A stretch of 46,378 nucleotides of DNA, taken from Selaginella moellendorffii. Taxonomy: Eukaryota > Streptophyta > Lycopodiopsida > Selaginellales > Selaginellaceae. The stretch lies in assembly GCF_000143415.4 (NCBI RefSeq), contig NW_003314313.1:1333502-1379879 (forward strand), read 5' to 3'. Within the stretch, counting starts at the first letter, position 1. Each line of letters starts with the position of its first letter. Both the position numbers and the translations under genes were made by a program. This document shows, piece by piece, positions 20,247-33,001 of the stretch. The notes beneath the pieces are model-generated. The model was not told the origin of the DNA. It ran no database searches and saw only the letters and a list, made by a program, of their open reading frames with translations.

Positions 20247-23200
20247 AATACGTCTCAGCGATACTATCCAATGAGATTGGGCAACTAGTCTCATAGCATA
20301 CGCAGAGATGAAAACGATGATCCGAGTGGGTACACGTTTGGGTGCAAAGGCTTCGCAATTGTTCCTTGGGTATGGTTTTGATTACCATTTTGTACCGTAT
20401 TATATAAGCTTGCTCTTGGGCTCATAAGAGGGTTTGCTATGAGTGGCAAATAGGCTGGTCCATAGCTGTTTAGCACGGCACTAGTGGATCCTTCCTAGGC
20501 ATGATTATAAGTGGATCAATCAAGACTATAAGGGATTAGTCTATTGGTTCAAATAGTCATGGCTGTGCTCTCTTATAAACTTTTCTTCGATTGAACTGAA
20601 GGCAGTGCGAAAGCAAGCTTGAGGTTTGGTCAAAGATGAGACCGAAAAGAGAGGCATCGGGGACGGAGGATCAAAAACGTAAATCATGTTCTCTTCTTGG
20701 AGAAATGATTTGCAACGAGGTGTGACTCATTGCTCGTGTTCACATTATGCAATCAAGAGTCCCTATCTTGATGCATGTTGGAGATGGTGGTCTTACAATG
20801 GTGAGTTGTGGGATGGATAGCGGTGAAACGTTAAACCATTTTGTCTAAAGCTTGCTATTGGAAGACTTGGGTTGCAATGCTCAATTCTTTTCTGGGGAAC
20901 CTTACTATTGCTCCTTGAGTAGCTTGGTGTTGGATTAGTGTTGAGTTTGGTCAGAAAGAGAGTGGCATGAGCTTGTCCGTGTTGTGAACAAAAGTTAGTG
21001 GTGTTGGGTGTCGTAAACCTCTATTGGTGGAGTGTGGCATTTATGTTGCATTTTGTCGAATCGAGTTGGCATTTGATATTCACATGAACGTTTGAAGTAA
21101 TGACATAAGCCTTGCTCATTGCGTTACTCAATTGATGATCAAGTCATTGTGATTTATATCATATCCATGTGATAATGAGCAATGTGTTTACAAAGTTGCT
21201 TGGGTAAATGATGATCAACCCCAAAGTGGTTGATGGAGAAGCTAGTCTACTTGCACGAAGTAGCATTGTAGTAGCCTTGACTGGATTCTCAATGGTGGTC
21301 CATTATGCTAAGCTTATGTTGGTACCTTGTTTCCTTGAGGGTTTGCCCATAAGGTGTTGGGAATGGGTTGTAGCATTCATTTGCTATAGCTCATCTATTG
21401 ATCCGTTAGCACTTGGAATAAATTATTGGATGGAGAAGGTGTGTAGTTGGGGCATTGACATCACTAGCACTTGTGTTAATGGAAATGGCATTGTTATTTC
21501 AAGTGATGAGGAATTTTCCTTGGACCTTGATTTTTCATGTCATTTATCTTGTTAGTGTTTTGGCTTCACATTGGATCTTGAAGGTGATTGAAGAAGAGTG
21601 TTAGTGCAATGTGGATATCCGAAGATGTGGTCTTAGTGATCAAGCCTTGGATGTTCATTTTGCAGTTTGCGGATGTCGGTGTTGGATATCGGTTAGATGG
21701 GCAAAGATGTTCGATGCTTAAGCATATTTTTGGATCATGAGAATTTTTGTTGAGGTGAACCTATGTGGGGTTGTTAGTAGGAGGAAGTTGGTTGAGTCTT
21801 GAAAGTTTGCATTCCTGGACTGAGAGTTATTCTTTCCCTAGGATGGAAAATTTTCCATAAATTTTCTTAGACTTTTCCAATGGCTGATCTATTGATCACT
21901 TTGCTCGAAAACCATTCCATTTTCGAAAGCCAGTACAAACTGTTGAAGGGGTTGGAGTTGGCTTCGGTTGGCTTAAACCTTAGTAGATAGTTTGTATGAT
22001 GCAGCCTGAAAGGGATGCTAACTTTTGGGGCTAAGGCAATTGAGTTGGATAGAGTCTGGAGTTGGTGTAGAAAAGTGGTTGTTGCACTTTTCTCAGAAAG
22101 GTGACCCTTGTACCTTTCTTTTGTAGCGTTATGCTTGGTGGCAGGTTGCACCTTGCATTACGTTAGACTCTATGAGAGTAGTGAGCTCTCACTGATCTTG
22201 ACTTGGTCTTGGTGGCCCTGCGCCTTGGCTGAGGATGGTGATGTCCAACTTAGTTGTTTGCAAGCTGAGATGTTGGTACCCGTACTATAGCTTTGTCTAT
22301 GAGGAGGTTGTGTACCGATATGAGTCCATCTCATGGTCTTCACTTTAGTTTCGACTGAGTGTTGATCACATAGCTAGCCTCTTCAAGGCATGCTCAGAGC
22401 TATTGACTAAATGCATTGGTGAGCTTATTGCGGTTGAGTTGGATTCGAGTGGTCATTTAGTTTGTGCTTGTCCATGAACTTTTATCTCATGTTTGAGGTA
22501 TTATGTTTATGCTAGATAAGTATATAACTTGATGACAAGAGTTGGTGTTTGGGTCTTGTGAAGGCAAGTTGAGGGGTGATTGTTAGTTGCTTTGCGACTA
22601 GTGATTACTTGTAGACTTTGTCAAAAAGACTGTTGATACTTGCTTTGCTCGATGATGATTTAGCAGTGATGGGCTTGCTTTACTGGATGGTGTTGCGGAG
22701 GATCGTGTCATTAGGCTGACATGGTTTTTCCATGGTGGCATGTCAATTCCTTTGTCGATATCATTTGGTTACATTTGGTCTATAGTGTTGGATTTCATTG
22801 AGTCTTGGATGTGGTGATTCACTCCTTGATGATGTGTTATCTGTCACTGAGTTTTGCTAACGGATTGGTCTCGGATACTAAGTATAGTATCTTCGACTTT
22901 GGTTAGCTTGGTTGCTGGAAAGCTCCGAGTGGTGATTCACTCTTGCTTTCTTCTAGCTTTGTCCTGATGTTGATGGCATTGAAGTGATGCTTTGTCGTTG
23001 ACATTGTTGATATTGAGACTTGAGTGAAATGAGCTATCCTTCTAAGGATTGATATTGAGTTTCATTAGTCTTGATGAATATAGTGTTGATGATTTGGCTA
23101 TAGATTTATGTTGTTGGCATTCGTGCATTTGCTAGTTAGCAACTGTGTTGACGTTCAAACAAACTGAGTGGCAAGTTGAGTTAGTAGTGTTCTAGACGAG

Positions 23201-24520
23201 ATTATTTAGTAGAGGATTGAGCTTTAGCTTTTCCTTGAAAGGTGATTTAGTCGTGGACAATGCTACCTCTATGAGAGGAAAAGTTAGTGATTGGCATTGA
23301 AGTGATTAAATCCTTCTTGGATTTCAATTGAGATATATCAATCATTAATGATTTTTCTTGTGCTTGTTATGAAGTGAGTTACGTCTTGCTATAGATGGAT
23401 TCATGGAGGATCATTTAGTGATCACTTGTTGAGCATAGCTCCATTGTGCTTAGCTTTTGGATTGATGCAGAAATGCTCTTCATTAGCTTTGGCATTATGA
23501 AGTTTGGCTTATGAATGTGTTGAAGAAGACATTGTGGGTTGCACCATGATTTCTTCTTTAGCATTGAAGTTAGCTTCTATGAGACTCGTGATCATTATTA
23601 AGCAAGACTTAGCTATAGGCTTCTTCGAGCTTTGGTTCTTTGAGTTTTATGCTCATTGTTCCATTTGTTAAAAGTTGTTGGGGAAGGCATTTTTTGGCTC
23701 TTTAGCTTTGATGTTGAAGTTAGTATTTGCATCTAGCAATCATTGGTGATGATTGACTATCATCTAGGATAATTGATTATCCATGTCAAAAAGTTTTGCT
23801 TGATTATTGTTGGTATAGAATGGTTTGCCGTTCTTCGGGATGGTGGATTCCTTCTTAAACGATGACTATGCATCTCTTTATTGATGGAATGATTGATGAT
23901 CTTTCATGATGGTTAGTTGTTCTCTTTGATAGCTTATGCCTTTTCGCAATACCACATATTCTTTGTGGTTTGCCTGGATTGGTCTCTTGGGTTTGAGACA
24001 TCAGTAGGATGTTGCTAACACTTGCTTAGGCAACTTGAGTTCCTTGGTATTGTTGGCTGGGATCTATTCAAATTGGCTTTTGTGATAGTTAGCAGGCATG
24101 AGTGTTTGTTGGTCTTCCCACATTCATTCTCTTCTGTTGATTATTGCTCGAGTTAGTTTTGATAGATTTGGATGTTATTTCCTTTGGGTGATACATTCGT
24201 GAGCATTGTGCTTGTTAGTCAATGATACTTTGAGTTCTCTCTAGTAAGTTGTTGGCTTACTGTCTGCTATCTTCGGTAGTTAAGTTTTATCATTGCATTT
24301 ACTTGATGATATACTTGCTATTGAATTTTGTTGGATGGTGCATCCTATGTTTTCCAATGATAGTGATCTTGGTGGTTCCTATACTGTAATACTAGTTTAT
24401 CGGATGATAACTTACTTGGAATACTTTTGTGTTCTAATCTAAGCTTTATTCCCTGATAATTAAATCTCTAAACTATCATTGTCTATGACTTTGATATTGT
24501 CCATCTATTGATCTTTGAGT

Positions 24521-25045
24521 TTGGGCCAGTAATGGGCAGACTGGCTTCGGCACTTCGTGTGCATGGTGAAATCTCTAGTCATGGGGTAGCTACTGTCGAC
24601 TGGTCACATACCCGCCTCTTTGTCGATGTTCCTTATTCCGTTGAAAGGGTGTGACCGTGTAAACAACTCTAACTGCCTGTTTACAGTAGTCTATCTAAAC
24701 CTTACCGACGGGTTTGGTTTCTTTGCTTAGGAGGGTAGGGGCCTCTGGCTTCTCTCTCTATGTTCCTGCGGGCAGGGCATATCACACTTTTGTAAGCTGG
24801 GTGACTCCCAGAGCAACAGGGGTGGCTGACTCCGTTGGTCATTTCCTTGTCGGCGACGGCCGGAAGGTGTCTGAGCTGGTAGCGCATCCGCGTTAGACAA
24901 AGAGGTTGCCCCCTAACTCATTTAAGTTGGTGCATTTCTCACATAGTGTGAGTACCGTGAACTTTTTATGGAGTTGTTTCCTTGGCGGTATTCTAGACTG
25001 GAGTATGCATCGACGAGGACGTCGATCTTCCCAAGGGGGGGAGAG
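24521..25045 (+). other. Conserved 3' internal domain (E3 copy)
   Basis: Homologous to 32484-33014 of T, between its stop codon and 3' LTR. Shared blocks include GTGTAAACAACT, CCTGCGGGCAGGG and GTCATTTCCTTGTCGGCGACG. It ends in hairpin 25009-25026 and polypurine tract AAGGGGGGGAGAG (25033-25045). Confidence 0.85.
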
Positions 25046-26195
25046 TGTCGCGCATGTGACTTCGGGTATCGAAAGTTACCTATCGGCTAGTCCTTACGGA
25101 CACTCTTACCTTACTGCCACGATGGCAGGAGGTCGGTATTGCTGGACCCGTTATCAGTTTCCACCTAAGCTAGTTGAGAAACTGGTCATCACATGTGCAC
25201 TTAGACCGGAAGGGCACTAAGGAAGGAAATCCTAAGTTGTCATTTAGTCAAGCAGACTTGACACGGTGATGAGAAACTCATGATGTTGGCTTGCACTTGC
25301 TAGTGTTAGGAACCCCCGCGATATTGAGATTGGTCCCTCAATATTCGCTAGATGATAGCTTACCGTGTCTGCCAAACACCCTCGCTATCATGCCCTTTGT
25401 GTTAGTCTCATTTTGGTCCCAAATGCTATTTATGGAAAGTGTCCAGATTTGCTCATTTGGCATATCTACGGAATGTAGAGATCGGCCTGAACACAATGGT
25501 GTTCGTCCCGTGTCCAAATTCACAATCTAAGGACATTCCATATTTAGTAAGTTTTGAGTTTGTCCCAGAGACTAACTCCTGATACTAAGGGAGGCTTGGG
25601 GTGAAAGCCCAAAGCGTGTGTTCCTCAAGGGGGGGGGGCTGTGGGGGGTTCCAAATGTATAGTAGGGATAGTGGGTAGGTCGGGCATGGCCGACCAACCT
25701 GAGGCATAGTCTAGCTCCCGCTTGCGTGCCTGTCCTTGTTCTGCGTCCGGCTTGGGTCTAAGCCCAAGTTCCATTCCATGCTAGCTGGTGGAGTACCCAT
25801 ATCCTCACGTTAGGCCACCGGTATGCCGAAATAGCGCCAGACTCCGTTTGGCTCCGTTTTGCGTGCTGGTCCTGGCATTGGTATGCTGGTTGCTCCAGGA
25901 CTGTTCCAAGTCGCTCCGGGCTCTTGTCCCTTCGCTCCTTGGGCTATATGCTCAGGAGTTGCTCTGTGGTCCGGTTCCATCACTCCTTGGCGTCACGCTT
26001 GGGAGTTTGGCACCGTTCGTTCGTTCAGTGGCTCAAGGCCCTGAACCTTGGGTTCCTGTGGACACGTGGCATGGACACGTGGCATGTGACACATGGCATC
26101 TGTCACGTGGCACAAAGAGGGTTTAGGTTCCGCTTCGTGGTGTTATCCTATGGTAAATCACCATAGGATAAAGGGTCAAAACCACGTGCGCTACA
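25046..26195 (+). repeat. E3 3' LTR (A-II, 1150 bp)
   Basis: Same termini as the 5' LTR and followed by TAGGA. The terminal inverted repeat lies at 26143-26171. Confidence 0.92.
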
Positions 26196-26568
26196 TAGGA
26201 ACTGACAAAGGGACTTTGGGGAAGGCGATTCCCCAGGTCTGTGGGCATCCTAAGGATGCTAAGGAGTGGATCTAGGATGACCACTCGTGAACAGATAGCC
26301 CAGTCTTGGAGAGACGGGATGGTGATGCAAGTGGTATTGGACCACTAGTGCAGCAAAGGTGAATGGGCATGGCCTTAGCGTAACGGGCCGAGATGTCAGT
26401 GGTACCTTTGGGTGTCGGTCTTCGGACCGGACACGTGGAGCACTTGGACCAGGTGCAAGTGTTGAGTGGCATGGATGCCATTCTTGGGGCTAGCAAGTCC
26501 CAAGTTCTGAATTGGACTAATGGAGGTTGTGAATGAGACTCCTCCAAATGGTCGGAGCTGTGGTTAAG
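26196..26568 (+). mobile_element. Family B internal region, copy 2, part 1
   Basis: Matches 15123-15495 and ends in TTAAG (26564-26568), the target site of T. Contains the C(UUCG)G hairpin at 26412-26434. No gene. Confidence 0.75.
26564..26568 (+). repeat. TSD TTAAG, left of T
   Basis: Identical to 33933-33937 on the right. The empty site is seen in the paralogous B copy at 15491-15495. Confidence 0.95.
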
Positions 26569-27486
26569 TGTCGCGAATGTGACTTCGGGTATCGAAAGAT
26601 ACTTGTCGACCGGTCCTTACGGATACTCTTTCCTTACTGCCATGACGGCAGGAGATCGGTACAGTTGGATCCCTTTAGTAGCCCCTCTTGTGCTAGTGGA
26701 GTTAACTGGGCATTCCGAGTGTACTTAGACCGGACGAGCATAAGGACGGAATTCCTACGTGCTATTAGCTAAGCATACTTAGCCCGGTAAGGAGTTCCCG
26801 TCTCGTTATGTCTTGCACTGGCTAGTGACAAGAACCCTCGCGTATTGAGACTAGTCCCTCAATATCGCTGGATGATAGCTTACCGTGTCTGCCAAACACC
26901 CTCGCTATCACGCCCTTTGTGTTGGTCTCATTTCGGTCCCAAATGCTATTTATGGAAAGTGTCTAGATTAGCTTATTTGGCATATCTACGGAATGTAGAG
27001 ATCGGCCTGAACACAATGGTGTTTGTCGCGTGTCCAAATTCGCAATCTAAGGACATTCCATATTTAGTAAGTTTCGAGCTTGTCCCAGAGACTAACTCCT
27101 GGTACTAAGGGAGGCTTGGGGTGAAAGCCCAAAGCGTGTGTTCCTCAAGGGGGGGGGGCTATGGGGGGTTCCAAATGTATAGTAGGGATAGTGGTTGGAT
27201 GCATGTCCGACCACCTGAGACATTAGTTTGGCTCCCGCTGGGCTGTGTCGCTCCTTGTTCTGCGTCCGGCTTGGGTCTAAGCCCAAGCTCCACGCTGCTC
27301 TAGTCAGTGGAGTACCCTCCTTCTCGCATTAGGCCACCGGTATGCCAAAATTGTGCCAGACTCCGTCTGACACCATTTTGCGTGCAGGTGCTGGATACGG
27401 GGAGTTGGTGCTCGTGGGATTGTACCGGACCCTCGTTTCGTAGTGCAACGGGCTTGGAGTTCGGCTCCAAATTCAGGTGCGCTACA
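26569..27486 (+). repeat. T 5' LTR (918 bp)
   Basis: TGTCGCGAATGTGAC to GTGCGCTACA. Homologous to A LTRs along most of its length, but it lacks their CACGTGGC cluster and about 230 bp of the distal part. A TTGGAG/CTCCAA hairpin lies just before its end. Confidence 0.97.
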
Positions 27487-27488
27487 TT

Positions 27489-27500
27489 TGGTATCAGAGC
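27489..27500 (+). promoter_or_regulatory. Primer binding site of T
   Basis: TGGTATCAGAGC, 12 bases complementary to the 3' end of initiator tRNA-Met, 2 bases downstream of the LTR. Confidence 0.92.
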
Positions 27501-27677
27501 ACTTGTCTTAGCGATTTCTATCCAACTTTTGTCGGATTTTCTGACTCAAGTTGCATACGCAGAGACTTTTCTAGTAGATCCGAAGCGACCTGTGTAGGAT
27601 TAGTTGGATTGCACCATTCGGTAAGAACGTTGTATGCATGTTCAGTTACTGATAGAGGCATGCATGCAGCTAGCAGG

Positions 27678-30600
27678 ATGGTGAAGAGGAACCGTGCTGA
27701 TGACGCCGAAACCTCTAGACGGGCGAATCGAGAGGAGGAAACTCCTGCTAGAGATGCTGCGGAAGGGGCTGAGGCCAAGTCAGAAGAGGAAGAGCTAGAT
27801 GCTGTGGCATTGCAGCGTACGGCTCAGGAAGTTGAGATCGAGAATTTGCGAAGGGAGATTCGCAAATTGAAGAAGGAGAACAAGAAAAGGAAGAAAGAAG
27901 CTGAGGCAGCTAAACCAGCTAAGCCTAAGCAACCGGACTCCTCTTCAAGTTCTGAGGACGATGAAGTTCTGCAGCCGCCCCCGGTTGCACGAGTTTCAAA
28001 GTTCAAGCCTCCGAAACCACCCAATTTCAGAGGCATGCGGGACTATCAGGTTTTGGAAGACTGGGTCTACGATATGGAGAACTACTTCATAGCGGCAGAC
28101 GTAGATGATCGTACGAAAGTTGCGTGCGCGCAATCCTTTCTCACCGATCATGCCAAAACTTGGTGGCGCCAGGTGTGTGCTGAAAAAGGGCAGACTAGAA
28201 GTTGGACCAAGATGCGGTCTCGTATCCGTAAGGAATACTTGCCGGATGATCTTGGTCTGAGACTTCGCGCAGAGCTGCGACGGTTAAAGCAGCGAGGGGA
28301 CCTTATGCATTACGTTAATGCGTTTGCTCAGAAGCGCATTATGATTGCAAATATGAGTGACGAAGATGCTCGGAGTTATTTCCTGGAGGGTTTAAGTTCA
28401 CTTTCTCGAAATGAGATTTTGAAGTTTAAGCCGAAGACGTACCTGGAGTGTAAGGAGGCAGCACAGCAAGTTGCCTTTAGTCACTCGCTCATAGAACAAT
28501 ATCAGCAATCGTATGCTGGTAATTCGGACAAGAATAAAAATTCTGGGAATAAGCTAGGTGATCGGAAACAAAGGGTGGAAAGTAGATACCGCCCTGGGGG
28601 CTCACAAGCTACGGTGAATAAAGGTGGTGGTGGTTGGAGACCACCAGCAGCTTCTTCTAGTCCTAGGCCCTCTGTTCCTCCTCCTGGTGGGTACAAGCAG
28701 CAGCAACCTACAAAACCTGCTCCTAGCGGAACGGGTAGTGTGGGTCATTGCTTCCATTGTGGAGAGTCGGGACATAGGTCCTCGGAATGTCCCAACAAGC
28801 ATAAGACAAGGTCTCGGGTTAATGTCATGAGGGAAGACGGTGGTGGTGAAGCCGAAGGGGTTGACGAGTTGGTCAATGCAGACTATGAGGAAGAAGAGGT
28901 GAGTAACTTTCGTTGCTTTCCTCAAGCTTTTCTTGCAGTCAATGCAAACACTGATCCGTTAATGTATCTGGTAGGCTTTGTCCGTGGACACCGAATCCGA
29001 GTGATGATTGACACGGGAGCTACGCACAGTGTGATATCCGAAGACTTAGTTAAGTTGTTAGGATTGAATGCTGAGCAAATGTCGCCTATGCACTTCCGGT
29101 TTGCGGAAGGTGGGCAACTAGCCAGAAAGTTTGTGAGTGATGTTCCAATAAAGATATCCAAGTGGAAAGAAAGAGTGGACTTGGTAGTGTTGAAGATACC
29201 AGATTTTCAGATGGTGTTTGGTATGGATTTCTTCAACAAGTATATAAAAGGGATTTATGGTGCTGGACAAAGTCGTATCACATTGAAGTCAGAAGGACAT
29301 CCTGATGTATCCTTTCAGTTGCAAAAGCGTTCCTCAAAGGATTGGGATGCAAAGTTCCTGACTGTGAGGGCCGCTCAAAAAGCAGCTAAAAGGGGATGTC
29401 AGACCTTTTGGGTTCAAGTGATGGAAGCTGAGGGTGTGGGTAACTCAGTACAAATCGGCGACGGGGTTGATCCTGTACCGAAAACGATATTGGAGTTGTT
29501 GGCGAGGAATCAGGATATCTTTCCGAAGGATTTACCGCCAGGGCTACCTCCTAGCCGTGAGGTTGATCATCGGATTGAGATTATTCCGGGTTCTAAACCA
29601 CCTACGAAAGCTCCATATCGGTTGAACATCAAGGAGATGGCTGAACTCAAGAAGCAACTCACGGAGCTTCTTGACAAAGGTCATATCCGACCAAGCAAGT
29701 CACCTTATGGAGCGCCGGTCCTCTTCGTTATGAAAAAGGATGGAACCATGAGGATGTGTATTGACTATCGGGCACTCAATAAGATCACGGTTAAAAACAG
29801 TTATCCTTTGCCTCGCATTGATGACTTGTTTGACCAACTCTTAAAGGCTAAGTATTTTACGCGACTTGATTTGCGGTCCGGATATCATCAGATACGGGTG
29901 GCGGATCAGGATGTGGAGAAGACAGCCTTTAAGACTCGGTACGGATCTTATGAGTTCCTTGTCATGCCATTCGGGTTATGCAATGCTCCGGCAACGTTCA
30001 GCACTATGATGGATAGAATATTCGGAGATTATTTGGATGCATTTGTTGTCCTGTATATCGATGATGTTCTAGTCTTTAGTGAAACGTTGGAGGATCATTT
30101 GAAACACTTGGAGCTGGTGTTTCAGAAATTGCGCGAACACAAACTGTATGCGAAGGAAAGTAAATGCGCTTTTGGTCAATTGCGCGTAAACTTTCTCGGA
30201 CATATAGTTGGTGCTGGCGTGATTGAGGTCGATCCAAAGAAGGTGGAAGCGGTGAAGTCCTGGGAAGTTCCGACCACTGTATCAGATGTTCGTTCCTTTC
30301 TCGGTTTGGCGGGATACTATCGCAAGTTTGTCCGCAATTTTGCAAGGATTGCTCTTCCGTTGACTGAGTTGACGAAGAGTAGTATTCCGTTTCATTGGAC
30401 ACCAGCTTGCCAGCGTGCTTTTGCACGGTTGAAGGAGATCTTGACTACGGTTCCTGTTCTCAGGATCCCAGATCTTGATAAACCCTTCGAAGTGCATTGT
30501 GATGCATCTGGCTATGCTATTGGTGCCGTGTTGCAGCAAGATTGTGACAAAGCGGTTGGTGTTACGCTAAGGCGACATGGTTGTCCCGTTGCGTTCTATT

Positions 30601-32402
30601 CCAAGAAATTGGATGAGACCCAACGAAGATGGCCAACGCATGAGAAAGAGATGTTTGCTATAGTGTCGGCCCTGGAACACTGGAGACACTACTTGGGTGG
30701 ACATACCAAGGTTTATACAGATAGTAACACACTAAGCTACTTTGCTACGCAGCCTAAGCTTACGCCGAAGCAGGCTCGTTGGCAAGAGAAGCTTGCTAGA
30801 TATGATATTGAAATCATATATAAACCTGGTAAAGACAATATTGTTCCGGATGCGTTGAGTCGTCAAGCTCAGTTCCGGGCAATATCGGCAATCAGTTCAG
30901 ACTGGTTGAAGGACGTTCGGGCTTCGTATGGAAGTGATCCATTGGCGAAGGCAATCTTATGCCGTGCGGGGTTGTTGAAGCAGAGCCCTGGTAGCGAAGC
31001 AGCAAAAGTTGCTAGTCGCACTAATGCGAAGCTTCACTTCTCAGTTCGGGATGGGCTTATATTCTATAAGCAAGAAAGATTGTATCTTCCCTCTAAGGAT
31101 CTTCAGCAGTTATTTCTGCGGGAACATCACGATGTTCCAGCAGCGGGACATGGTGGACAGCGAAAGACTCTGGCTTCATTGAAAAAGGGATTTTTCTGGT
31201 CTGGTATGGAAGATGATGTAGCGGACTATGTCCGTTCCTGTCCTGTATGCCAGCAATGTAAGCGCAGAACTGAGAAACAGGCTGGAAAGTTGCAGTGCAT
31301 TCCAGCACCGGCATGGCCATTTCAAAGTGTGACACTTGATTTCGTCACTTGCTTGCCGAAGTCTAAGGGTTATGATACTTTGATGGTGGTTGTGGATCGT
31401 TTGTCAAAGATTGCACACTTCATTCCAACTGTGGGAACAGTAAATGCGAAACAAGCAGCAAAGCTTTTTTTCCATGAAGTAGTGCGAGTTCGTGGTCTCC
31501 CTGAAGAAATGATCTCAGATAGAGATTCAAGGTTTACGGGGAAGTTTTGGGGGACCCTATTCCAGTTGTTTGGTACCAAGTTGAAGTTTAGTACAGCTTA
31601 CCATCCTCAAACCGATGGGCAGACCGAACGCGTGAATGCTCAAGTTGAGGATTATCTGCGGTACTATGTCGCGGCGGACCAACGCGACTGGGTTGAGCAT
31701 TTGGATACGGCAGAAATTTGTTATAACAACACATTTCACAGCGCTATAGGCTGTTCTCCATGGGAGATGTTGCAAGGGAATGCTCGTGGGGTTCCTCAAC
31801 AGATCGTTGTCCCAAAACCAATGACCGAGGTGTTGGTCCCAGCCGTGGAAACTTATGCGGAGCAGCTACGCCAAGGTTGGTCTAAAGCTACCGAGGCGAT
31901 GGGCAAAGCTCAGGATAGGTATCGACGTGATAAGGATCAGTATCGTCGGGATGTATCCTATCAAGTGGGAGATCAGGTGTGGCTATCTTCCCGAAACTTG
32001 AACATTAAGGGTTCTTTGTCTCGGAAGCTCTTGCCGAGATATGTTGGACCCTATCGGGTGCTAAAACGCATTGGTGATGTATCCTATCGGTTGGATCTTC
32101 CTGCGGAGATGTCCAATGTTCATAATGTATTTCATGCCAATTTATTGGCTCCTTACACTATGGATGTTGCGCGTCAAGGGGAGATTCGTCCGCCCCCAGA
32201 CGTTGTGGACGGTGAACCTGAATACGAAGTGGAAACTATCTTGGATTCCCGGTTCCGGAGACGGGCTCGTGTGAAGGAATATTTAGTTAAGTGGAAAGGT
32301 TACCCATCTTGTGAATCAACTTGGGAGCCTCTTAGTCATCTTACACATGCTCGTGAGCTTGTCACGGAGTATGAGACTCGTAATAAAGATTCGCTTTTGT
32401 AA
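27678..32402 (+). CDS. Gag-Pol polyprotein of a Ty3/Gypsy chromovirus
   Basis: A single frame of 1574 residues, enough for particle assembly, reverse transcription and integration. From the N terminus: acidic region and basic coiled coil (about 43-79); retrotransposon Gag domain (about 108-275); CCHC zinc knuckle [14 protein letters not shown] (358-371); aspartic protease with DTGA at 445-448; reverse transcriptase (about 648-845) with YIDD at 793-796; RNase H with D942, E991, D1015 and D1058; integrase with an H-H-C-C zinc region ending CPVC and catalytic D1221, D1281, E1317 (35 residues between the last two); C-terminal chromodomain (about 1516-1566) with YEVE, VKWKGY and STWEP. The frame is open upstream to 27477, but that part covers the LTR end and primer site. 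I chose the ATG at 27678 because it has A at -3 and G at +4; 27660 is an alternative. No frameshift separates gag and pol. All catalytic residues are present. Confidence 0.96.
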   Translation: MVKRNRADDAETSRRANREEETPARDAAEGAEAKSEEEELDAVALQRTAQEVEIENLRREIRKLKKENKKRKKEAEAAKPAKPKQPDSSSSSEDDEVLQPPPVARVSKFKPPKPPNFRGMRDYQVLEDWVYDMENYFIAADVDDRTKVACAQSFLTDHAKTWWRQVCAEKGQTRSWTKMRSRIRKEYLPDDLGLRLRAELRRLKQRGDLMHYVNAFAQKRIMIANMSDEDARSYFLEGLSSLSRNEILKFKPKTYLECKEAAQQVAFSHSLIEQYQQSYAGNSDKNKNSGNKLGDRKQRVESRYRPGGSQATVNKGGGGWRPPAASSSPRPSVPPPGGYKQQQPTKPAPSGTGSVGHCFHCGESGHRSSECPNKHKTRSRVNVMREDGGGEAEGVDELVNADYEEEEVSNFRCFPQAFLAVNANTDPLMYLVGFVRGHRIRVMIDTGATHSVISEDLVKLLGLNAEQMSPMHFRFAEGGQLARKFVSDVPIKISKWKERVDLVVLKIPDFQMVFGMDFFNKYIKGIYGAGQSRITLKSEGHPDVSFQLQKRSSKDWDAKFLTVRAAQKAAKRGCQTFWVQVMEAEGVGNSVQIGDGVDPVPKTILELLARNQDIFPKDLPPGLPPSREVDHRIEIIPGSKPPTKAPYRLNIKEMAELKKQLTELLDKGHIRPSKSPYGAPVLFVMKKDGTMRMCIDYRALNKITVKNSYPLPRIDDLFDQLLKAKYFTRLDLRSGYHQIRVADQDVEKTAFKTRYGSYEFLVMPFGLCNAPATFSTMMDRIFGDYLDAFVVLYIDDVLVFSETLEDHLKHLELVFQKLREHKLYAKESKCAFGQLRVNFLGHIVGAGVIEVDPKKVEAVKSWEVPTTVSDVRSFLGLAGYYRKFVRNFARIALPLTELTKSSIPFHWTPACQRAFARLKEILTTVPVLRIPDLDKPFEVHCDASGYAIGAVLQQDCDKAVGVTLRRHGCPVAFYSKKLDETQRRWPTHEKEMFAIVSALEHWRHYLGGHTKVYTDSNTLSYFATQPKLTPKQARWQEKLARYDIEIIYKPGKDNIVPDALSRQAQFRAISAISSDWLKDVRASYGSDPLAKAILCRAGLLKQSPGSEAAKVASRTNAKLHFSVRDGLIFYKQERLYLPSKDLQQLFLREHHDVPAAGHGGQRKTLASLKKGFFWSGMEDDVADYVRSCPVCQQCKRRTEKQAGKLQCIPAPAWPFQSVTLDFVTCLPKSKGYDTLMVVVDRLSKIAHFIPTVGTVNAKQAAKLFFHEVVRVRGLPEEMISDRDSRFTGKFWGTLFQLFGTKLKFSTAYHPQTDGQTERVNAQVEDYLRYYVAADQRDWVEHLDTAEICYNNTFHSAIGCSPWEMLQGNARGVPQQIVVPKPMTEVLVPAVETYAEQLRQGWSKATEAMGKAQDRYRRDKDQYRRDVSYQVGDQVWLSSRNLNIKGSLSRKLLPRYVGPYRVLKRIGDVSYRLDLPAEMSNVHNVFHANLLAPYTMDVARQGEIRPPPDVVDGEPEYEVETILDSRFRRRARVKEYLVKWKGYPSCESTWEPLSHLTHARELVTEYETRNKDSLL

Positions 32403-32976
32403 ATCTTGTAATCAATCTTGCAAATTAATAAAGTAATATATTTCTATCAATCAAAAGTGTCGTTTCTCTCGATCAATTGTACTTGGGTCAGTTTTGGCAG
32501 GCTGACTTCGGCACTTCGGTGCATGGGTCCAATCCATAACCATGGGGATACCTATTATAGACTGATCACAAGTCCCCGCCTCTCTCTCGATGACTCCTTT
32601 TCAAAAAAAAAAAAAAAAAGGGGCGTGGTCGTGTAAACAACTTAATCTGCCAGTTTATAATAGTTGTCTAAATCTTCCCGACGGGGTTGATTTCTTGCTC
32701 AGGGGCAGTTGGGCCTCTGGCCTTCTCCCTATATCCCTGCGGGCAGGGATGTATCATTCCTTTGTAAGCTGAGTGGTACTCAGAGCAGCAAGGGTGGCTA
32801 ACTCCGTTGGTCATTTCCTTGTCGGCGACGGCCGGAGGGTGTCTGAGTCTTAACATCTTTGGACGTAGAGGAGAGGTCGTTCCATAACTCATTTAAGTCG
32901 GTGTGTTTCCCACATAGTGTGCTTTCCGTTAACTTTCGGAGTTGTTTCCTTGACGGTTTGCTAGACTCGGGTATGC

Positions 32977-32994
32977 ATCGACGAGGACGTCGAT
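32977..32994 (+). other. Pre-polypurine hairpin of T
   Basis: ATCGACG, loop AGGA, CGTCGAT: a perfect 7-bp stem, ending 7 bases before the polypurine tract. Identical in A elements, covarying in B (17659-17676). Confidence 0.8.
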
Positions 32995-33001
32995 CTTCCC
33001 C

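Larger units (their letters stand above)
20234..25045 (+). mobile_element. E3 internal region (non-coding)
   Basis: 4.8 kb without a recognisable gene. The sense strand is G/T rich: two sampled 60-base lines (21001 and 21301) gave 43 and 40 keto bases. The first 80 bases (primer site, GTCTCAGCGAT, GCATACGCAGAGA) match T's leader. The middle is unrelated to gag-pol. Confidence 0.85.
19083..26195 (+). mobile_element. E3: complete family A LARD-type element with TSD TAGGA
   Basis: 7113 bp: 5' LTR 19083-20233, primer site 20236-20246, internal region 20234-25045 (4812 bp), 3' LTR 25046-26195, flanked by TAGGA on both sides. The LTRs differ at about 3 positions plus one base in the G-run, so it is young. 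No coding capacity is visible, so it must depend on proteins in trans if it moved by retrotransposition. It sits inside a family B LTR. Confidence 0.92.

Noticed and set aside
27477-27677. Upstream extension of the gag-pol frame to the first in-frame ATG at 27477
   Set aside because: That ATG lies in the LTR end and the extension covers the primer site. The ATG at 27678 has a better initiation context and leads into the typical charged Gag N terminus.
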